A stretch of DNA of 64,000 nucleotides. Source: Microbacterium luticocti DSM 19459 (GTDB lineage: Bacteria > Actinomycetota > Actinomycetes > Actinomycetales > Microbacteriaceae). The position numbers and the translations under genes were made by a program. Under the pieces are notes generated by a model, which ran no database searches, had not been told where the DNA came from, and saw only the letters and a program-made list of their open reading frames with translations. Below are positions 61,337 to 64,000 of the stretch, piece after piece. How positions within the stretch are numbered: position 1 is the stretch's first letter; each line of letters starts with the position of its first letter. The stretch spans positions 1 through 64,000 of the forward strand of contig NZ_AULS01000014.1 in assembly GCF_000422405.1 (NCBI RefSeq), written 5' to 3'.

Positions 61337-61389
61337 GTGTCCCAGAAGTTGCGGGTTGCGAGGCCTCGAGGTCGCAGGTTCTGAGACAC
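61337..61389 (-). terminator. Inverted GTGTCCCAGAA/TTCTGAGACAC pair after the sialidase gene
   Basis: GTGTCCCAGAA (61337-61347) and TTCTGAGACAC (61379-61389) pair over 10 of 11 bases with a 31-nt loop. Position: 30 bp downstream of the sialidase stop. Same GTCNCAGAA core as the arrays elsewhere. The rest of the 261-bp gap shows no gene. Confidence 0.55.
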
Positions 61390-61418
61390 GCCGGACGTCC
61401 CGCCCGGCGAGTGCGGGC

Positions 61419-62963
61419 TCAGGTCAGCGGCTCGCCCGTGGCGGTCGAGTAGCGCAGCTCGCGTGCCAGGCCGAGCGCGGGCACGGCGAACCGGGCGATG
61501 ACGACACCGGCATCCACGTCGGCCTCGGTCACGACCAGCGTCGGGTACGGCGCCCCGAACACGGCGCGTCCGCCCGCGGCGATCTCGACCGGGTCGGTGC
61601 GCCCGCCGGGATGCTCGAGCACGACCGCCGACGCGGCGACGCCGGCGGGCAGCCGCACCCGGGCGTGGAAGGCGAGGATGTCGCCGGCGCGCAGCCCGGG
61701 CCGCGGCGGGCCGTAGTTGCGCAGCTGCGCCTCGCGGGTGCCGAGGATCATGCCGCCGGCGGCCGCGTAGGCCTGCCCGACCTCTTTCCACTCGCTCGCG
61801 GCGACGCCCTGCGTCTGGACGGGGTAGACGTGGTGCTCGCCGACGTGCACCCACTCGTCCGGCAGGCCGGGGGTCACCGACCGCAGGATGACCTCGAGCA
61901 ACGGCTCGTCCGGCGGTGTCAGGCCGGCCGCCTGCCGGTCGAGGGGCCCGGATGCCTCCAGCTCGGCCCGCGTCGTGACGGTGAACACGATCTCGGAGTA
62001 GCCCTCGCGCTCGTACAACACGCCGATGCGTGAGTCGTCCAGCTCGACGGCGCACGAGTATTCACTGCTGCCCGCGCAGAGGATGAGCCGGTGCGGCCAG
62101 CTCGACCCGCCGTCGCGCGACAGGCTGAGCCCGGTGTTCCGCCGCAGATCGGGGTCGAGGTTGTTCGAGGCGAGCAGGGCGCCGTCGGCGAGGGTGACGA
62201 GCGACCCGTTGTCGCTCGGGTCGGGCAGGTCCTCGACCGGTTCGGGCGTGCTCCAGCTCGCCCCGCCGTCCGCCGAGACGGCGGCACGGCGGCGCGGACG
62301 GGCACGGGAGTGCAGCAGCAGCATCCCGTCGGCCGTCGCGGTGATGGCGGACTCGTTGGTGTGACCGCCCAGCGCGGCACCGAGGGTCCAGCTCTCGCCG
62401 TGGTCGTCGCTGTACGCGGCCGCCGCGGTGATCTCACCGTGCTCGAGCAGCACCATCGGTTGCACGAGACGGCCGGCATACGGGCCGGCGGGCACGCACA
62501 GCCCGGTGCCCGACGCGGCGAAGATCCCGGTGACGCCGGGCCGTTTCAGCTGCGAGGTGAGCCGCCGATGCGTCCACGTCAGTCCGTCGTCGTCCGAGAT
62601 CGATACGTCGACGTGCTGCACCGCGTCATCCGGTTCGCTGCCCTCGACGGCCTCGAAGAACCCGGCGAGCGTGCCGGCGGCGTGGAACAGGAGGATGCGG
62701 CCGGTGGCGCGGTCGACCAGCAGCGACGGGTCACCGTATCCCTGCAGTCCGGTGCCGGTGCGCACCACCTGCTGCGGACCCCAGCTCGCCCCGCCGTCGG
62801 TGCTGCGGCGGATGAGCAGGTCGATGGGGCTCGGCAGGTCGTCGAGGTTGGGGCGGCCGTCGTAGGCGGCGAGCACCGTTCCGGCCGTCGTCACGGCCAG
62901 AGCGGGGATGCGGTACTGCGCGTAGCCACCCTGGCCGCGGCGGGCGATCACGGTGCTCATCAT
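61419..62963 (-). CDS. BNR-repeat exo-sialidase-like protein
   Basis: 514 aa. Catalytic-domain start YAQYRIPAL (the YRIP/FRIP Arg) and five Asp-boxes (STDGGASW, SDDDGLTW, SDDHGESW, SADGGASW, SRDGGSSW), giving a six-bladed propeller. The C-terminal 120 residues form a separate beta domain. No signal peptide, so cytosolic; it may act on imported oligosaccharide. TAGAGT (62976-62971) is 7 nt before the ATG, so leaderless. Sialidases and related BNR hydrolases share this pattern, so the real substrate could be another glycan. Confidence 0.88.
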   Translation of the reverse strand: MMSTVIARRGQGGYAQYRIPALAVTTAGTVLAAYDGRPNLDDLPSPIDLLIRRSTDGGASWGPQQVVRTGTGLQGYGDPSLLVDRATGRILLFHAAGTLAGFFEAVEGSEPDDAVQHVDVSISDDDGLTWTHRRLTSQLKRPGVTGIFAASGTGLCVPAGPYAGRLVQPMVLLEHGEITAAAAYSDDHGESWTLGAALGGHTNESAITATADGMLLLHSRARPRRRAAVSADGGASWSTPEPVEDLPDPSDNGSLVTLADGALLASNNLDPDLRRNTGLSLSRDGGSSWPHRLILCAGSSEYSCAVELDDSRIGVLYEREGYSEIVFTVTTRAELEASGPLDRQAAGLTPPDEPLLEVILRSVTPGLPDEWVHVGEHHVYPVQTQGVAASEWKEVGQAYAAAGGMILGTREAQLRNYGPPRPGLRAGDILAFHARVRLPAGVAASAVVLEHPGGRTDPVEIAAGGRAVFGAPYPTLVVTEADVDAGVVIARFAVPALGLARELRYSTATGEPLT

Positions 62964-63056
62964 GACACCGACTCTAAGCGGCCGACCGCCGCGCGACGCA
63001 CCGGATGACAGGCCAGGTGATGGATGCCTCGGGTCGCACCGGGGGTCGCGCCGCGC

Positions 63057-63300
63057 GGCAGCAGGAGAATCGGTCCACGGCAGGAGAATCGGCGCGCAGA
63101 ACTCCTGCTCTCACCGGATTCTCCTGCGCACACCCCGGCGCACTCAGATCGGTCCCCAACCGGCGGATTCTCCTGCGCACACCCCGGCGCACCAGATCGG
63201 CCCGCAACCGCCGGCGATCGGCCGGCAGCAGGAGAATCGGCCCGCAACAGGAGAATCCGCGCGCGGACCTCCTGCTCTCGCCGGATTCTCCTGCGCACGC
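63057..63300. repeat. 167-bp tandem duplication with inverted GCAGGAGAATC cores
   Basis: GGCAGCAGGAGAATC starts at 63057 and again at 63224. GCAGGAGAATC-like cores occur four times on plus and GATTCTCCTGC, its reverse complement, three times. It lies between the divergent sialidase and ligase genes. Frames crossing it are compositional. No gene is supported. Confidence 0.75.
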
Positions 63301-63364
63301 CCCGCCCTGGACCCGGTCCGAAAACCCGGCAGTAGACTGACCGCAGCCACACAGGAGGTCACGG

Positions 63365-64000
63365 GTGCCGATCACGGGGCGCATCCTCGAGGTGGCCGCC
63401 CGGCACCCCGACCGGACGGCCGTCGCCGATGCCGGAACGCGCGTGACCTATGCGCAGCTGGTCGCCGACTCCCGCCGGATCGCCGCGGTGGTCGGGGCCC
63501 TGCACCGGGCCCAGCCCGACCCGCCGCGGCCGGCCCGCGAGACCGGCGGCATCCCGATCACCGCGGTCAGCTGCGATTCTGCGTTCCACACCGCCCGGAT
63601 CATGGCAGCCCTGGCCGGGTACCGGGCCGTGTCGGCGACGATCGACCCGAGGTGGCCGCTCGCGCATCGGGTCGGCGTCATCCGTGCCACCGGCATCGGC
63701 GTCGTGATCGGCGGCGACGCGGCCCTCGCCGAGGCGCTGGATGCCACGGGCTGGACCGGCACGCTGATCCCGCTCGACGATCTCCTGCGCAGGGTCGACG
63801 CCGCCGCGCCGGGACCCGCGCCCGAGGTGCGCGACCCAGACGAGGCGTTCCTGCTGCTGTTCTCGTCGGGGACCACCAGCGACCCGAAGGCGTTCGTGAA
63901 GACCCGCGGTCAGTATCGGGCGAACGTCGCGGTGTCGTCGGCGCACCTCGAACCCCTGCCCGGCGTGGCCACGCTGGCGCCGGGCCCGGTGTCGTACAGC
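63365..64000 (+). CDS. AMP-dependent ligase / adenylation-domain protein, N-terminal part
   Basis: At least 212 codons from GTG 63365, running off the right edge. AGGAGGT (63353-63359) and TAGACT (63333-63338) support the start. Motifs: RTAVADAGTRVTYAQLVADS, ATIDPRWPLAHR and the ATP-binding loop LLFSSGTTSDPKAFVKTRGQ (SGTT..PK). The short spacing and the NRPS-like IDP[RN].P suggest an amino-acid adenylating or related ANL enzyme rather than an acyl-CoA synthetase. The catalytic C-terminal domain lies outside. Confidence 0.85.
   Translation, partial: MPITGRILEVAARHPDRTAVADAGTRVTYAQLVADSRRIAAVVGALHRAQPDPPRPARETGGIPITAVSCDSAFHTARIMAALAGYRAVSATIDPRWPLAHRVGVIRATGIGVVIGGDAALAEALDATGWTGTLIPLDDLLRRVDAAAPGPAPEVRDPDEAFLLLFSSGTTSDPKAFVKTRGQYRANVAVSSAHLEPLPGVATLAPGPVSYS

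Noticed and set aside
63057..63300. Coding frames in the GCAGGAGAATC array
   Set aside because: Frames exist on both strands with repeated Arg/Gly/Ser peptides; no start signal. The real gene starts at 63365.
1..64000. tRNA, rRNA or prophage genes
   Set aside because: No cloverleaf-like T-loop motifs, rRNA segments or phage genes were noticed while reading both strands; a tRNA scan would be needed to be certain.

Overview
High-GC actinobacterial DNA, most likely a Microbacterium or a close Microbacteriaceae relative. Pointers are the strong GC3 bias, NANNNT -10 boxes placed right next to start codons (leaderless mRNAs), the very frequent hexamer GGATGC/GCATCC, and gene families typical of Micrococcales. 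No rRNA, tRNA or CRISPR array was found. The window is chromosomal, with only a clipped IS256-type transposase at the left edge.

Layout. 1-4.2 kb: IS256 fragment, a TetR repressor with a clear operator, an MFS transporter and an M20 amidohydrolase. 4.4-7.6 kb: four tandem paralogous lipoproteins with a PKD-like secreted protein among them. 8.1-32.1 kb: a type VII secretion (ESX/WXG100) island. It holds two WXG-headed effector-like proteins (one with an alpha/beta-hydrolase tail), an FHA protein, two WXG100 proteins around a large Gly/Ser-rich substrate, and an EccC/EssC-like FHA-FtsK ATPase. The ATPase gene is fused operonically to a beta-propeller/fibronectin-III membrane protein, MoxR, DUF58 and a transglutaminase-like protein, facing a Ser/Thr kinase with an extracellular Fn3 domain. 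The fn3/AAA/DUF58/TGM/kinase set matches the bifidobacterial PFNA cluster. 32.6-53.5 kb: mostly housekeeping and metabolism (M18 aminopeptidase, bifunctional nuclease, a second T7SS-like esterase pair, LMW-PTP, PurB, thioesterase, RamA-like regulator with acyl-CoA synthetase, cystathionine gamma-synthase, a 2TM-pore/FUSC fusion, SDR, zinc alcohol dehydrogenase, PatB-like lyase, proline iminopeptidase). 53.6-63 kb: carbohydrate locus (CUT1 ABC importer without its ATPase, Gfo/Idh/MocA oxidoreductase, LacI, cupin, TetR-SDR operon, sialidase-like BNR protein). The window ends inside an AMP-ligase gene.

How it works together. Five promoters in the T7SS island share one module, GGAAGTTTCCACCCC-N8-TGG-N20/21 followed by a NANNNT -10 box. 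This suggests one dedicated activator for effectors, WXG100 chaperone-substrates and the ATPase. The kinase plus FHA modules (in the FHA protein and the ATPase) imply phospho-dependent control. The transglutaminase-like protein has lost its catalytic Cys and His.

The second theme is intergenic DNA. Many gaps contain short tandem arrays. Some are built from an inverted core, GTCNCAGAA. Others copy the last codons and stop codon of the adjacent gene (an 'echo' of the gene end), seen at six genes. One array is translated in frame between moxR and DUF58 with 4-bp overlaps at both ends.
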